Shown here: one piece after another, positions 1-8,210 of the stretch
Numbering within the stretch: position 1 is the stretch's first letter
How the letters are laid out: each line of letters begins with the position of its first letter
Assembly: GCF_000743715.1 (NCBI RefSeq)
Contig: NZ_JQEY01000003.1
Coordinates: 58,671 to 122,670 of the forward strand
Reading direction: 5' to 3'
Source of the DNA: Palleronia rufa
GTDB taxonomy: Bacteria; Pseudomonadota; Alphaproteobacteria; Rhodobacterales; Rhodobacteraceae
DNA length: 64,000 bases
The notes under the pieces: model-generated
The model's input: the letters and a program-made list of their open reading frames with translations, nothing else
Database searches by the model: none
What the model was told of the DNA's origin: nothing
Made by a program: the position numbers and the translations under genes

Positions 1-415
1 CCGAGATGATCGCGTCCTGCGGCCCCAGCAGGGTCTCGAACAGCCCCGTGTTCGCGTCGAAGCAAGAGGAATAGAGGATCGCGTCCTCGGTGCCGAGAAA
101 CCCCGAAAGCCGCCGCTCCAGCGCCTTGTGCTCTTCCTGCGTGCCGCAGATGAAGCGGACCGACGCCATGCCGTAGCCGTACCGGTCGAGCGCGGTCTTC
201 GCCGCATCGACCAGATCGGGGTGATCGGCAAGGCCCAGATAGTTGTTGGCGCAGAAGTTCAGCACCCGCCCGCCCGGCTCGGCGTCGATCCGTCCCGCCT
301 GCGGAGAAGAGATCACCCGCTCCGACTTGTAGAGCCCGCTGTCGCGGATCCCGCCGAGTTCGCCGCGGATGTGGGCGATGAAGCCATCCGAACGCTGCGC
401 CTGCGGTATCGTCAT
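1..415 (-). CDS. kbl: Glycine C-acetyltransferase (2-amino-3-ketobutyrate CoA ligase), 5' part only
   Basis: PLP enzyme that condenses glycine with acetyl-CoA, or cleaves 2-amino-3-ketobutyrate in threonine breakdown together with threonine dehydrogenase. Only the first 138 residues lie in the window; the rest runs off the left edge. The N-terminus reads [12 protein letters not shown], the family motif [10 protein letters not shown] is at about residues 53-62, and [19 protein letters not shown] (about 82-100) is the usual Kbl segment. The ATG at 415 is preceded by a purine-rich AGGGAGG ribosome binding site. A tdh gene usually follows kbl, but that would be outside the window. The identification is firm because this N-terminal part is strongly conserved and distinct from the other alpha-oxoamine synthases. 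Confidence 0.9.
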   Translation of the reverse strand, partial: MTIPQAQRSDGFIAHIRGELGGIRDSGLYKSERVISSPQAGRIDAEPGGRVLNFCANNYLGLADHPDLVDAAKTALDRYGYGMASVRFICGTQEEHKALERRLSGFLGTEDAILYSSCFDANTGLFETLLGPQDAIIS

Positions 416-584
416 CTCACGTGCCCTCCCTCAAGGCGGTGGCCCCTTCGGGCCGAGCCGCCCCATGCTCGCGGGTTTGGGTCAACCGGTACCCCCCACG
501 CGCGCAGAGGTCCATCCGTCGCCTTGGGCACGGCGCGCCCATCCTGCCCCGTGCAGCCCCGCCTGCCCCGCAGACCGCGCGCGC

Positions 585-2012
585 CTAGAAATCGCGGTTG
601 TTGTAGGCCTCCAACGCGCGGTTCCGCCCCTCCTTGGGGCCGACGATGGGCTGGTCGGGATAGGTGTCCGTCGCGGACATGGGCCAGTGCCGCGGGATCG
701 CGTCGTAGAAGCTCAAGGCGGGATCGGGGGGATCGTCGCTCAGTTCGGCCAGGAAGCGGGTGACATAGGCGCGGTCCTTGTCGAACTTGTCCAGTTGCGT
801 GACCGGGTTGAAGATGCGGAAATAGGGCGCCGCATCCGGCCCAGAGCCACTGGCCCATTGCCAGCCCAGCGCATTGGAGGCCGGATCCCAGTCCACCAGG
901 CAATGCTCGAACCAGGCCTGCCCGATCTTCCAGTGGCACATCAGGTTCTTGGTCAGGTAGTTGGCCACGATCATCCGCGCGCGGTTGTGCATCCGGCCGG
1001 TGACGTAGAGCTCGCGCATGGCGGCATCGACAAAGCGGATGCCGGTCCGCCCCTGCTTCCAGGCCTTGACCTCGGCCAGGCGCTCGTCCTCGTTCCAGGG
1101 GAATGCGTCCCAGTCCTCGCGCCAGTTGCCCGACACCAGGCGCGGCGTGTGATAGACCAGATGGTAGGCGAAGTCGCGCCAGACCAGTTCCTGCAGCCAG
1201 GCCGCCGCGCCGTCCTTGCCCTCATCGAGCGCGCGCTGGCCGGCGTGCCAGCAGGCGCGGGTGCTGATCTCGCCGTAGGTGAGGTTCTCGCTGAGGCCGC
1301 TGGTGCCATCGACCCCCGGATAGTCGCGCCGCGCGTCGTAGCGGTCGATGCGGTGCTGCACGAAGGTGGCCAGGCGCTGCTGCGCCGCTTCCTCGCCCAG
1401 GGTGAGCCAGGGGCGCACCACCCCGGCGCCGCGGTCCATGGCCGCGCCCATCTTCCAGTCGGCGATGTCGTCGCTGCCGGGCCAGCTTTCCGGCGCCGCC
1501 AGATCGGCGGGCGCGGTGAGCGCGGGGGACTGGTCGCGCTCCTTCACCGCGCGCCAGAACGGCGTGTAGACCTTGTAGTAGCCGCCCTGCTTGGTCTCGA
1601 CGGTCCATGGCTCGAACAGGACGTGCCCGGGGTGAGAGCCCGCGTCGATGCCCCTCTCCGTCAGCGCCGACTTGACGGCCCGGTCGCGCGCGATGGCGTC
1701 GGGATCGTAGGCGCGGGTCCACCAGACGGCCCCCGCGCCGGTTTCCTCGACCAGCGCCTCCAGCACCTCCCGGGCGCGGCCGCGCCGCAGGACCAGACGC
1801 GAGCCGATGCCCGCCAGCCGGTCCGCGAAATGCGCGACCCCCAGGCCCAGCCGCCACTTCGGGGCGGCGCCGTGGGTCTCCACCACCTCGTCGTGGATGA
1901 AGACCGGGATCACCGGCCGTCCGCTCTTGGCCGCGGCGTCCAGCGCGGGATGGTCGGTCAGCCGCAGGTCGCGGCGGAACCAAAGGATGATCGGAGAACC
2001 GGTTTCGCTCAT
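585..2012 (-). CDS. phrB: Deoxyribodipyrimidine photolyase (class I cryptochrome/photolyase family)
   Basis: Repairs UV-induced cyclobutane pyrimidine dimers using blue light and FADH-. The 475-residue length is typical. The N-terminal antenna domain begins with IILWFRRDLRLTDHPAL (residues 8-24), and the C-terminal FAD-binding helical domain carries SGSGPDAAPYFRIFNP at about 387-402, the standard class I signature. The gene stands alone on the minus strand: a hairpin at 2091-2120 separates it from the upstream BCCT gene, and kbl starts 169 bp downstream. A cryptochrome of the same fold is possible in principle, but the tryptophan-rich C-terminal part fits a CPD photolyase. Confidence 0.93.
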   Translation of the reverse strand: MSETGSPIILWFRRDLRLTDHPALDAAAKSGRPVIPVFIHDEVVETHGAAPKWRLGLGVAHFADRLAGIGSRLVLRRGRAREVLEALVEETGAGAVWWTRAYDPDAIARDRAVKSALTERGIDAGSHPGHVLFEPWTVETKQGGYYKVYTPFWRAVKERDQSPALTAPADLAAPESWPGSDDIADWKMGAAMDRGAGVVRPWLTLGEEAAQQRLATFVQHRIDRYDARRDYPGVDGTSGLSENLTYGEISTRACWHAGQRALDEGKDGAAAWLQELVWRDFAYHLVYHTPRLVSGNWREDWDAFPWNEDERLAEVKAWKQGRTGIRFVDAAMRELYVTGRMHNRARMIVANYLTKNLMCHWKIGQAWFEHCLVDWDPASNALGWQWASGSGPDAAPYFRIFNPVTQLDKFDKDRAYVTRFLAELSDDPPDPALSFYDAIPRHWPMSATDTYPDQPIVGPKEGRNRALEAYNNRDF

Positions 2013-2090
2013 GGCCGACAGCTAGGGCACGGCACCGGCGGGGGAAGGCCCCGATCCGGGCGGCGCGATGTCGCTGGCCCCGCACGTGAA

Positions 2091-2120
2091 GATGCCGGAC
2101 CGACGGATCGGCCCGGCATC
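2091..2120 (-). terminator. Hairpin terminator candidate behind the BCCT transporter gene
   Basis: GATGCCGG (2091-2098) pairs with CCGGCATC (2113-2120). Inside, after one A-C mismatch, CCGA pairs with TCGG around a CGGA loop, giving a near-continuous 12-bp stem. It lies 22 bp beyond the BCCT stop codon and before the photolyase start. There is no clear U-tract, so termination efficiency is uncertain. Confidence 0.5.
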
Positions 2121-2142
2121 CTGCCTCGGCGTCGGATCGCGG

Positions 2143-3777
2143 TCAGCGCGGCTCGGTCCTCAACCCCTGGACGATGGCGAAGCACATGAGCAGCAGCACG
2201 ACGGTGAACAGCAACCCGGTCGAGATGACCATGGATTGCAGCGCCGCCAGCCCGCCTCCGATCAGGAGCGCGATGGCGACGGCCCCCTCGAACACGCACC
2301 AGAACACCCGTTGGGGTACCGGCGCATCGATCTTGCCGCCTGCCGTGATCGTGTCGATCACCAGGCTGCCGGAATCGGACGAGGTGACGAAGAACACGAT
2401 CACCAGCACGATGCCGATGAAGGACGTGATCGACGCCAGCGGCAGCGGGTCGAGCATCTTGAACAGTTGCAGCGGCAGCTCGGCGTCCTGCGCGGCGGTG
2501 TAGCCTTCTGACACCACCTGGTTGATCGCCGCGCCGCCGAAGATCGCCATCCACATGACGCAGACCATGGACGGGATCAGAAGCACGCAGATCATGAATT
2601 CGCGCACCGTCCGGCCCCGGCTGACGCGGGCGATGAACATGCCCACGAACGGTGACCAGGAGATCCACCACGCCCAGTAGAACGACGTCCACCCCTGGCT
2701 GTAGTTCACGTCCTCTCGGCCGAAGGGTGCGGCCAGCGCCGGCAGATACTGGAAATACGCAACCAGGCTGTCCCAGAAGAAGGTGAGCAGGAACACGGTC
2801 GGCCCGGTGATGAGGACGAACAGGAACAACAGCGCCGCCAGCCCCATGTTGATCTCCGACAGGATCTTCACGCCGCCGTCCAGCCCCCGCAGAACCGACA
2901 CCAGCGCCACCGCGGTGATCGCCGAAATCAGGATCACCTGGGTCGTGATGCCCAGCGGCACGCCGAAGAGTTCGTTCAGCCCGGCGTTGGCCTGGGTCGC
3001 CCCGAAGCCGAGCGAGGTCGCAAGCCCGAAGAGCGTCGCGAACACCGCGATGATGTCGATGACATGTCCCCACCAGCCCCAGACACGCTCTCCCAGGATC
3101 GGATAGAAGGCCGAGCGGATGGTCAGCGGCAGACCCTTGTTGTAGCTGAACAGCGCCAGCGCCAGCGCGACGATGCCGTAGATCGCCCAAGGGTGCAGAC
3201 CCCAGTGATAGATCGTGGCCGCCATCCCGAGCCGGATCGCTTCCTGCTCGTTCCCGGCGGCGCCGCCGAGCGGTGCCCAGTCGGTCCGCACGCCGTTTTC
3301 CACCGTGGTGCCGCCCATGGAGGTGGAGAAATGCGTGATCGGCTCCGACACGCCGTAGAACATCAGCCCGATGCCCATGCCCGCGGCGAAGAGCATCGCG
3401 AACCAGCCCAAGTAGGTGTAGTCCGGCACGGCGTCCTTGCCGCCCAGGCGCACGGCGCCCCAGGGGGTGAAGATCAGAACGATGGCGAAGATCACGAAGA
3501 TATCCGCCGCCCCGATGAAGAACCAGTCGAACGACTTGGTGGTGAAGTTGAACATCGCGGTGAAGGCCGCGTTGGCCTGATCGGGAAGGGCCAGCGTGTA
3601 GAACACGAAGGCCACGATCGAGATGCCGGATATGAGAAAGACGGGGTTGTGGATGTCGAACCCGAACGGGCCGAAATTACCCTGAACGTTGTTGTCGCCG
3701 ATACTGTAGTCGGTGTCGATCTGGTTCACCGACCCGGTCGGGTCGGGAATGCCGGGTGGGCTGGTGGTGTCGGCCAT
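2143..3777 (-). CDS. BCCT family transporter (betaine/choline/carnitine type)
   Basis: Secondary transporter of the betaine-choline-carnitine family, an inner-membrane carrier that imports quaternary ammonium or sulfonium osmolytes with Na+ or H+. The 544-residue protein has about 12 hydrophobic segments. The glycine-rich stretch GMGIGLMFYGVSEP is at 133-146, and the tryptophan-rich substrate-binding helix begins at about 363 and runs through FYWAWWISWSPFVGMFIAR, the hallmark of the family. An unusual hydrophilic N-terminal tail of about 40 residues precedes the first membrane segment. The substrate cannot be read from sequence: glycine betaine, choline or DMSP are all plausible, and acuI nearby makes DMSP worth testing. 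It is a single-gene unit with its own terminator hairpin. Confidence 0.92.
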   Translation of the reverse strand: MADTTSPPGIPDPTGSVNQIDTDYSIGDNNVQGNFGPFGFDIHNPVFLISGISIVAFVFYTLALPDQANAAFTAMFNFTTKSFDWFFIGAADIFVIFAIVLIFTPWGAVRLGGKDAVPDYTYLGWFAMLFAAGMGIGLMFYGVSEPITHFSTSMGGTTVENGVRTDWAPLGGAAGNEQEAIRLGMAATIYHWGLHPWAIYGIVALALALFSYNKGLPLTIRSAFYPILGERVWGWWGHVIDIIAVFATLFGLATSLGFGATQANAGLNELFGVPLGITTQVILISAITAVALVSVLRGLDGGVKILSEINMGLAALLFLFVLITGPTVFLLTFFWDSLVAYFQYLPALAAPFGREDVNYSQGWTSFYWAWWISWSPFVGMFIARVSRGRTVREFMICVLLIPSMVCVMWMAIFGGAAINQVVSEGYTAAQDAELPLQLFKMLDPLPLASITSFIGIVLVIVFFVTSSDSGSLVIDTITAGGKIDAPVPQRVFWCVFEGAVAIALLIGGGLAALQSMVISTGLLFTVVLLLMCFAIVQGLRTEPR

Positions 3778-3917
3778 GCGAATGCCTCCTGTCGGGTGGA
3801 TCGTGTCTTTTCATTGGTTACCGCTACCGAAAGGTTAGCAGCGCCCATCCGACATCGCAAACCAATGCGACCTTTCGTGTCCCGAATACGTCACGGGGCG
3901 CGTCTTCTCCCCGCGCG

Positions 3918-4904
3918 TCAGGCGATCTTTACCAAGACGCGGCCCTTGACCCGGCCCTTGAGGATATCGGCCCCCAGCCCGGGCAGGTCCTCCAGCGCGG
4001 CCGGCTGGACCATCGCCTCCAGCTTGTCCATGGGCAGGTCGCGGGCGATGCGCTGCCAGGCCCGCTGGCGGTTGTCGTAGGGCTGCATCACGCTGTCGAT
4101 GCCCAGAAGGTTCACGCCGCGCAGCAAGAACGGGATGTTCTTGGCCGGCAGGTCCGAACCGCCCGCCAGACCCACCGCCGCGGCCGACCCGCCATAGCGA
4201 AGCTGCCCCAGGACCCGCGCCAGCATCGCGCCGCCCACCGCGTCGATGCAGCCCGCCCAGCGCTCGCTTTCCAGGGGGCGCTTGACGGTTTCGGCCAGAT
4301 CTTCGCGCGGGACGATCTCGGTGGCGCCCAGGTCCCTGAGGTAGCTCTCGTTTTCGGGCCGCCCGGTCACCGCGGCGACCTTGTAGCCAAGCCGCGCCAG
4401 GATCGCCACGGCCACCGACCCGACCCCGCCGGAGGCACCTGTCACCAGCACCGGCTCCGGCGCATCGGGCGTCAGCCCGTGATCCTCCAGCGCCATCACC
4501 GCCAGCATCGCGGTGAATCCCGCCGTGCCAACTGCCATGGCCTGGCGCGTGCTCAGCCCGTCGGGCAGCGGCACGAGCCATTCGCCCTTGACGCGGGCCT
4601 TTTCCGCATAGCCGCCCCAATGCGCCTCACCCACCCGCCAGCCGGTCAGCACGACCTTGTCGCCGGGGCTGTAATCCACGTGATCGGACGCCGCGACGGT
4701 GCCGGCGAAATCGATGCCGGGCACATGGGGATAGCTGCGGACCAGCCCGCCGCCCGGACCGATGCACAGCCCGTCCTTGTAGTTCAGCGTCGAGTATTCG
4801 ACCGCGACGGTGACATCGCCGTCGGGCAGGCGGTCCTCGTCGATGTCGCGGACCTGCGCATCGGTCTTGCCGTCCTCGTCCTTCTCGACAATCAGCGCTC
4901 TCAT
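3918..4904 (-). CDS. acuI: Acrylyl-CoA reductase AcuI (YhdH-type quinone oxidoreductase family)
   Basis: NADPH-dependent medium-chain dehydrogenase/reductase that reduces acrylyl-CoA to propionyl-CoA. In marine Rhodobacteraceae this detoxifies acrylate made from DMSP or from 3-hydroxypropionate. The 328-residue length matches the family. The N-terminal GroES-like half includes YSTLNYKDGLCIGPGG (about 37-52), and the Rossmann motif TGASGGVGSVAVAILARLG is at about 155-173. No structural zinc site is visible, as expected. Translation can be read open farther upstream to 5222, but the ATG at 4904 has a clear GGGAGGAG site and the family N-terminus, and the longer reading would run across the divergent tmRNA gene. 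It is monocistronic, without dmdA or other acu genes beside it. Confidence 0.88.
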   Translation of the reverse strand: MRALIVEKDEDGKTDAQVRDIDEDRLPDGDVTVAVEYSTLNYKDGLCIGPGGGLVRSYPHVPGIDFAGTVAASDHVDYSPGDKVVLTGWRVGEAHWGGYAEKARVKGEWLVPLPDGLSTRQAMAVGTAGFTAMLAVMALEDHGLTPDAPEPVLVTGASGGVGSVAVAILARLGYKVAAVTGRPENESYLRDLGATEIVPREDLAETVKRPLESERWAGCIDAVGGAMLARVLGQLRYGGSAAAVGLAGGSDLPAKNIPFLLRGVNLLGIDSVMQPYDNRQRAWQRIARDLPMDKLEAMVQPAALEDLPGLGADILKGRVKGRVLVKIA

Positions 4905-4999
4905 CACCGTCTCCTCCCATGACCTCGGCCGCTCTCGCAGCCTAGGGCGGAGGCGCGCCGCGTCCAGCGCAAGGCGCGGCCCCCTGCCCGTCTGGACGC

Positions 5000-5028
5000 T
5001 TGAATTTCCCGGCGAACCGGCCCATATT
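5000..5028 (+). promoter_or_regulatory. Sigma-70 type promoter of the tmRNA gene
   Basis: TTGAAT (5000-5005) and CATATT (5023-5028) are separated by exactly 17 bp, a good housekeeping promoter spacing in an otherwise GC-rich stretch. The expected transcription start near 5034 coincides with the first paired bases of the tmRNA acceptor piece, which supports the assignment. Confidence 0.6.
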
Positions 5029-5032
5029 CCCA

Positions 5033-5350
5033 GTGTCTCTTCGGAGACTATGGACATAAACGCGCTCGTCATAAGCGGATCGGACCCGGGGGCGGTACCC
5101 GGCGGCTCCACCAATATCCCGTTGTTGGGGGGGATCATGGGGCCGAAACAGGATCGACGGACGTCTAAAGGGGTTGCTTTGTCTCGGTGAGCTACCACCG
5201 ATATCGGTGCAGAAAAGTACAATTGCCAACAACAATCGTGCTCCGGTTGCTCTGGCTGCGTAAGCAGTTCGAGGAATCGAAATCTAAGTCCTTGCGCCTA
5301 GCAGCGTAAGGCGGGGTTCGCAGGCACCTGGCAACAGAAGCCTGCACTTT
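5033..5350 (+). ncRNA. ssrA: tmRNA, circularly permuted two-piece form
   Basis: Rescues stalled ribosomes by trans-translation and tags the peptide for proteolysis. As in other alphaproteobacteria the gene is permuted. The acceptor (3') piece comes first and ends with CGGCTCCACCA (CCA at 5111-5113), preceded by the T-arm stem CCGGG/CCCGG. A short linker is removed, and the coding piece starts at 5139 with GGGGCCG, which pairs with CGGCTCC of the acceptor piece with one G-U pair in the same place as in E. coli. The tag frame at 5225-5263 reads ANNNRAPVALAA then TAA. A perfect 14-bp palindrome (5196-5209), a stem at 5291-5310 and GCAGGC/GCCTGC (5320-5325, 5340-5345) are structural elements. The exact ends are estimated. 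Confidence 0.9.
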
Positions 5351-5414
5351 CATATTCATAATTTGTTCACGCTTTGGGTCTATCCATGCAGATGCAGCTT
5401 GGGAGCAATGGGCC

Positions 5415-5846
5415 TTGGCACATGATTCTGGCGATATCGTCCGCGCCTTCTTCGATACGGTCTGGGTTCGGGGCGATGCCGCCGCGGGACGGGCGTTCTT
5501 CGCGCCGGATGCCGAAGCGGCCGGTTTCCTGACCGACATGGCCCTGCGTCCGGAGGATTTCGAGATCTTCGTGGACATGGTCCACATGCATGTGGACGAT
5601 CTGAAGGTGGAGATCCTCAACGAGGTGGTCGAGGGCAACTGGATCTCGGCTCTGGTCCGCTTCACCGGCGTCTCGGCGCAGACCGGACAGCCGATGACCG
5701 CGGCCGGGCAGACGATGATGAAAGTCCGCGACGGCCTCATCCTGTCGGCCTACAACCATTTCGACCTGATCGGATTCTTCATCCAGATCGGAGCGCTTCC
5801 GCGCGATGTCGTGGAACGGGCGCTTGGCGGCGACAAGGCCGCCTGA
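5415..5846 (+). CDS. SnoaL-like / NTF2-like small protein
   Basis: 143-residue protein that looks like the nuclear transport factor 2 / SnoaL fold. It opens with a helix (DIVRAFFDTVWVRGDAAAG), a region about fending off residue 30-45 rich in acidic residues (FFAPDAEAAGF), and ends with beta strands that include WISALVRFTGVSAQTG and MMKVRDGLILSAYNHFD, the usual order for proteins annotated as SnoaL-like polyketide cyclases or NTF2 family. These proteins bind or isomerise small hydrophobic ligands, but the substrate here is unknown. No ATG is available at the N-terminus in this frame; a TTG at 5415 is used, with GGGAG 11-15 bp upstream, so the start is uncertain. The gene follows the tmRNA gene on the same strand and has no obvious partners. 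Confidence 0.7.
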   Translation: MAHDSGDIVRAFFDTVWVRGDAAAGRAFFAPDAEAAGFLTDMALRPEDFEIFVDMVHMHVDDLKVEILNEVVEGNWISALVRFTGVSAQTGQPMTAAGQTMMKVRDGLILSAYNHFDLIGFFIQIGALPRDVVERALGGDKAA

Positions 5847-6138
5847 CAGCGGTCCGGCCGGCCCGCTCCGCTGAACCCCCGGGATCGACCGCCTCCGGCG
5901 CGACGGCCCGCCGCATCCCGGGCGCACCGCAGGCAGACGCCGTTGCCGTTGCCGCGACCCTTGCCACGTGGCGGGGACCGGTCGCGGGCACGGTGCCGGA
6001 AACCCGTCGCGGTTCCGCAGTCGCAGCCACCAAACCGCGCCCGGCCGCGCCATCCTGCACAGGCCGCACGCCCCCGCGATCCGCCGGCTACACACCGCGG
6101 GCCGTTCCGCCGCGCCGCGCCGACCGTGGATCCGGTTT

Positions 6139-7029
6139 CTACCCCGCCCCGATGCGCGCAAGGCGCGGCGGGCTCCGGCGCGGTCGCCACAGCGGGGCCA
6201 GCAGGCGCGTCGCCGGGATCTCCACCGGCCGTCCCCCGGCGCCCAGCTTGAACCGGGTCAGCCCCGGGCATCGCTCGGGGTCGATCAGCCCCAAGTCGAG
6301 CGCATCGGCGCCCCGGTCCCGAAGCCGTGCCATGGCCCGGTCGAGCAGGAGCTGATGCGCGCCCAGCCGCCGCCCCTGCGCCCCGTTCCACCCCAGAAGG
6401 TATGTGGCCCCCGCCCCGTGCCGCGCGAAACACATGGCGCCCAGCGGCGCGCCGTCGCGGTAGGCGACCAGCGTTTCGAGACACCCGGGCGCCGCGCGCG
6501 CCAGGCTGCGGACCCACCCCCCGGGCAGCCCGCGGACGCCGCGGGCGCGGCGGATCGCGGCCTCCGCCCGGATCAGCCAGTCCGGGCAGCCCGTCTCGAC
6601 GAAGACGCAGAGGCCCTGCCTGCCGGCGCGGGTCAGCGCGTTGCGCCAGGACTTGGCCATGCGGGCGCGGGGATCGCCGGCCAGATCCAGCCGCGCGACG
6701 GTGCGCCCGGGCGCCACGATGCGCCCGTCGTGCCCGGCATGGAGCAGCCAGAAAAACCCGGGAAGTTCGCGTTGCAGCCGCGCCGCCGCCTCCGCGCCGG
6801 GCGGCCGCCGCCACAACACGCCCCGCGGCAGGAGCCCCAGCCGAACCGGCCCCACCCCACGAGAGACGATCTGCGCCAGCCCGTCGGGATCGCCCGGATC
6901 GCCCAGCCCCAGGCGCCAGACCCGCGCGCCCTGCGCCTCCGCCGCCGCGCCATAGGCCCCAGACATCTCGAACGGGGCGGCGCCGCAAATGCGGTCCCAC
7001 TCGGGACCCGGATCATACCACGTCAGCAT
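6139..7029 (-). CDS. GNAT/FemAB-like acyltransferase family protein
   Basis: 296-residue soluble protein resembling GNAT_6/FemAB-type N-acetyltransferases, which transfer acyl or aminoacyl groups to cell-envelope precursors or exopolysaccharide units. The supporting segment is in the C-terminal half: LETLVAYRDGAPLGAMCFAR followed by ATYLLGWNGAQGRRLGAHQLLLDRAM and ALDLGLIDPERCPGLTRFKLGAGG, the typical pattern of an acetyltransferase beta sheet, a helix, and a final FKxGxGG-like motif. Composition is extremely rich in Arg, Gly and Ala, as expected for a very GC-rich gene. No envelope or polysaccharide genes flank it, so the substrate is open. The ATG at 7029 begins MLTWYDPGPEW and is 57 bp downstream of the aglK stop. 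Confidence 0.7.
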   Translation of the reverse strand: MLTWYDPGPEWDRICGAAPFEMSGAYGAAAEAQGARVWRLGLGDPGDPDGLAQIVSRGVGPVRLGLLPRGVLWRRPPGAEAAARLQRELPGFFWLLHAGHDGRIVAPGRTVARLDLAGDPRARMAKSWRNALTRAGRQGLCVFVETGCPDWLIRAEAAIRRARGVRGLPGGWVRSLARAAPGCLETLVAYRDGAPLGAMCFARHGAGATYLLGWNGAQGRRLGAHQLLLDRAMARLRDRGADALDLGLIDPERCPGLTRFKLGAGGRPVEIPATRLLAPLWRPRRSPPRLARIGAG

Positions 7030-7085
7030 TGCCGGACCTTTGCCCGGACATGGTTAACGCCGGATGAACGGCCGATCGGGGTTTC

Positions 7086-8198
7086 TCAGCGATAGAGCAG
7101 CGAGCGCCCCTCGTGGAACACGTGGACCTTGTCGGGATCGGCGCCCAGCTTCACCTCGCGTCCGCGCAGGTCCTGGTGGACGCCCTGAAGCTTGGCGATC
7201 ACCGCCGCGTCGCCTTTCTCCAGATCCTCCATCGACGCATCGCCGGTCTCGAAATACAAAAGCGTGACCTCGCCCAGCGCCTCGGTGATGTCCACCTTGC
7301 CCTCGAAAATGTAATCGCCGCCGTCGGCCTCGCGGAAATCCTCGGGCCGCACGCCGATCTTCACCTTTGCCCCCTTGTCGGCGTCGGTGGTGGCGTAATG
7401 GGACACCGCCGTGCCGCCGCCCTCCATCCTGACCACCGTGCGCTCGCCCGTCTCGACGACCTCTCCGGGCAGCAGGTTCATCGCCGGAGAGCCGATGAAC
7501 TGGGCCACGAACTCGTTCTCCGGCTTCTCGTAGAGCTGCAGCGGCGTGCCGACCTGGCTGATCCCGCCCCCCGCCAGAACCACGATCCGGCTGGCCAGCG
7601 TCATTGCCTCGACCTGGTCGTGGGTGACGTAGACCATGGTGCTCTCGGGCATGTTCTCCTTGAGCTGCGCGATCTCGATCCGGGTCGCCACCCGCAGCGC
7701 CGCATCCAGGTTCGACAGCGGCTCATCGAAGAGATACACCTTCGGGTCGCGCACGATGGCCCGGCCGATGGCGACCCGCTGGCGCTGGCCGCCCGACAGC
7801 GCCTTGGGCAAGCGGTCGAGATAGGGGTCGAGTTGCAGGATCTTCGCCGCCTTGGTCACCGCGGCGTCGATCTCTTCCTTGCTCTTCTTGGCGATCTTCA
7901 GCGCGAAGGCCATGTTGTCGCGCACCGTCATGTGCGGGTAGAGCGCGTAGGACTGGAACACCATGGCGATGCCGCGCTGGCTGGGCGGGACGTTGTTGAC
8001 CACCCGGCCGTCGATCTCCAGCGTGCCGCCGGTGATCTTCTCCAGCCCCGCGATCATCCGCAGCAGCGTGGACTTGCCGCAGCCCGACGGTCCGACAAAG
8101 ACGATCAGCTCGCCCTGCTTGATGTCCAGGTTGATGTTCTCCAGCACCTTCACGCTGCCATAGGCCTTTGCCACGTCGGTGAGTTTCAGGTCTGCCAT
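7086..8198 (-). CDS. aglK: Alpha-glucoside ABC transporter, ATP-binding protein
   Basis: ATPase of a carbohydrate importer of the UgpC/MalK class. Walker A GPSGCGKST is at 36-44, the signature LSGGQ at 134-138, and Walker B YLFDEP at 155-160, followed by a C-terminal TOBE-type regulatory domain from about 240 (VKIGVRPEDFREADGG). The 370-residue length is normal. It is the last gene of an operon whose order (aglE-F-G-A-K) matches the Sinorhizobium alpha-glucoside operon, which is the main reason for the name. It begins 12 bp after aglA. The operon takes up sucrose, maltose, trehalose or related glucosides in the known cases; the exact substrate here is inferred. Confidence 0.9.
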   Translation of the reverse strand: MADLKLTDVAKAYGSVKVLENINLDIKQGELIVFVGPSGCGKSTLLRMIAGLEKITGGTLEIDGRVVNNVPPSQRGIAMVFQSYALYPHMTVRDNMAFALKIAKKSKEEIDAAVTKAAKILQLDPYLDRLPKALSGGQRQRVAIGRAIVRDPKVYLFDEPLSNLDAALRVATRIEIAQLKENMPESTMVYVTHDQVEAMTLASRIVVLAGGGISQVGTPLQLYEKPENEFVAQFIGSPAMNLLPGEVVETGERTVVRMEGGGTAVSHYATTDADKGAKVKIGVRPEDFREADGGDYIFEGKVDITEALGEVTLLYFETGDASMEDLEKGDAAVIAKLQGVHQDLRGREVKLGADPDKVHVFHEGRSLLYR

Positions 8199-8210
8199 GG
8201 TCGTCCTCCC

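Noticed and set aside
441..454. Short GC hairpin between photolyase and kbl as terminator
   Set aside because: Only a 5-bp stem very close to the kbl start, without a T-rich tail.
2009..3190. Long minus-strand frame of 393 codons overlapping the BCCT gene
   Set aside because: It is a shifted frame of the transporter gene with Arg/Gly/Ala-rich nonsense sequence.
5196..5209. 14-bp perfect palindrome as an operator
   Set aside because: It lies inside the tmRNA coding piece and is better explained as part of its structure.
4905..5222. N-terminal extension of AcuI by 106 residues on the minus strand
   Set aside because: The frame is open but overlaps the tmRNA gene and its promoter, and the ATG at 4904 has a good ribosome site and the family N-terminus.
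5192..5740. Minus-strand frame of 182 codons
   Set aside because: It lies opposite the tmRNA and the SnoaL-like gene and has no resemblance to a protein family.
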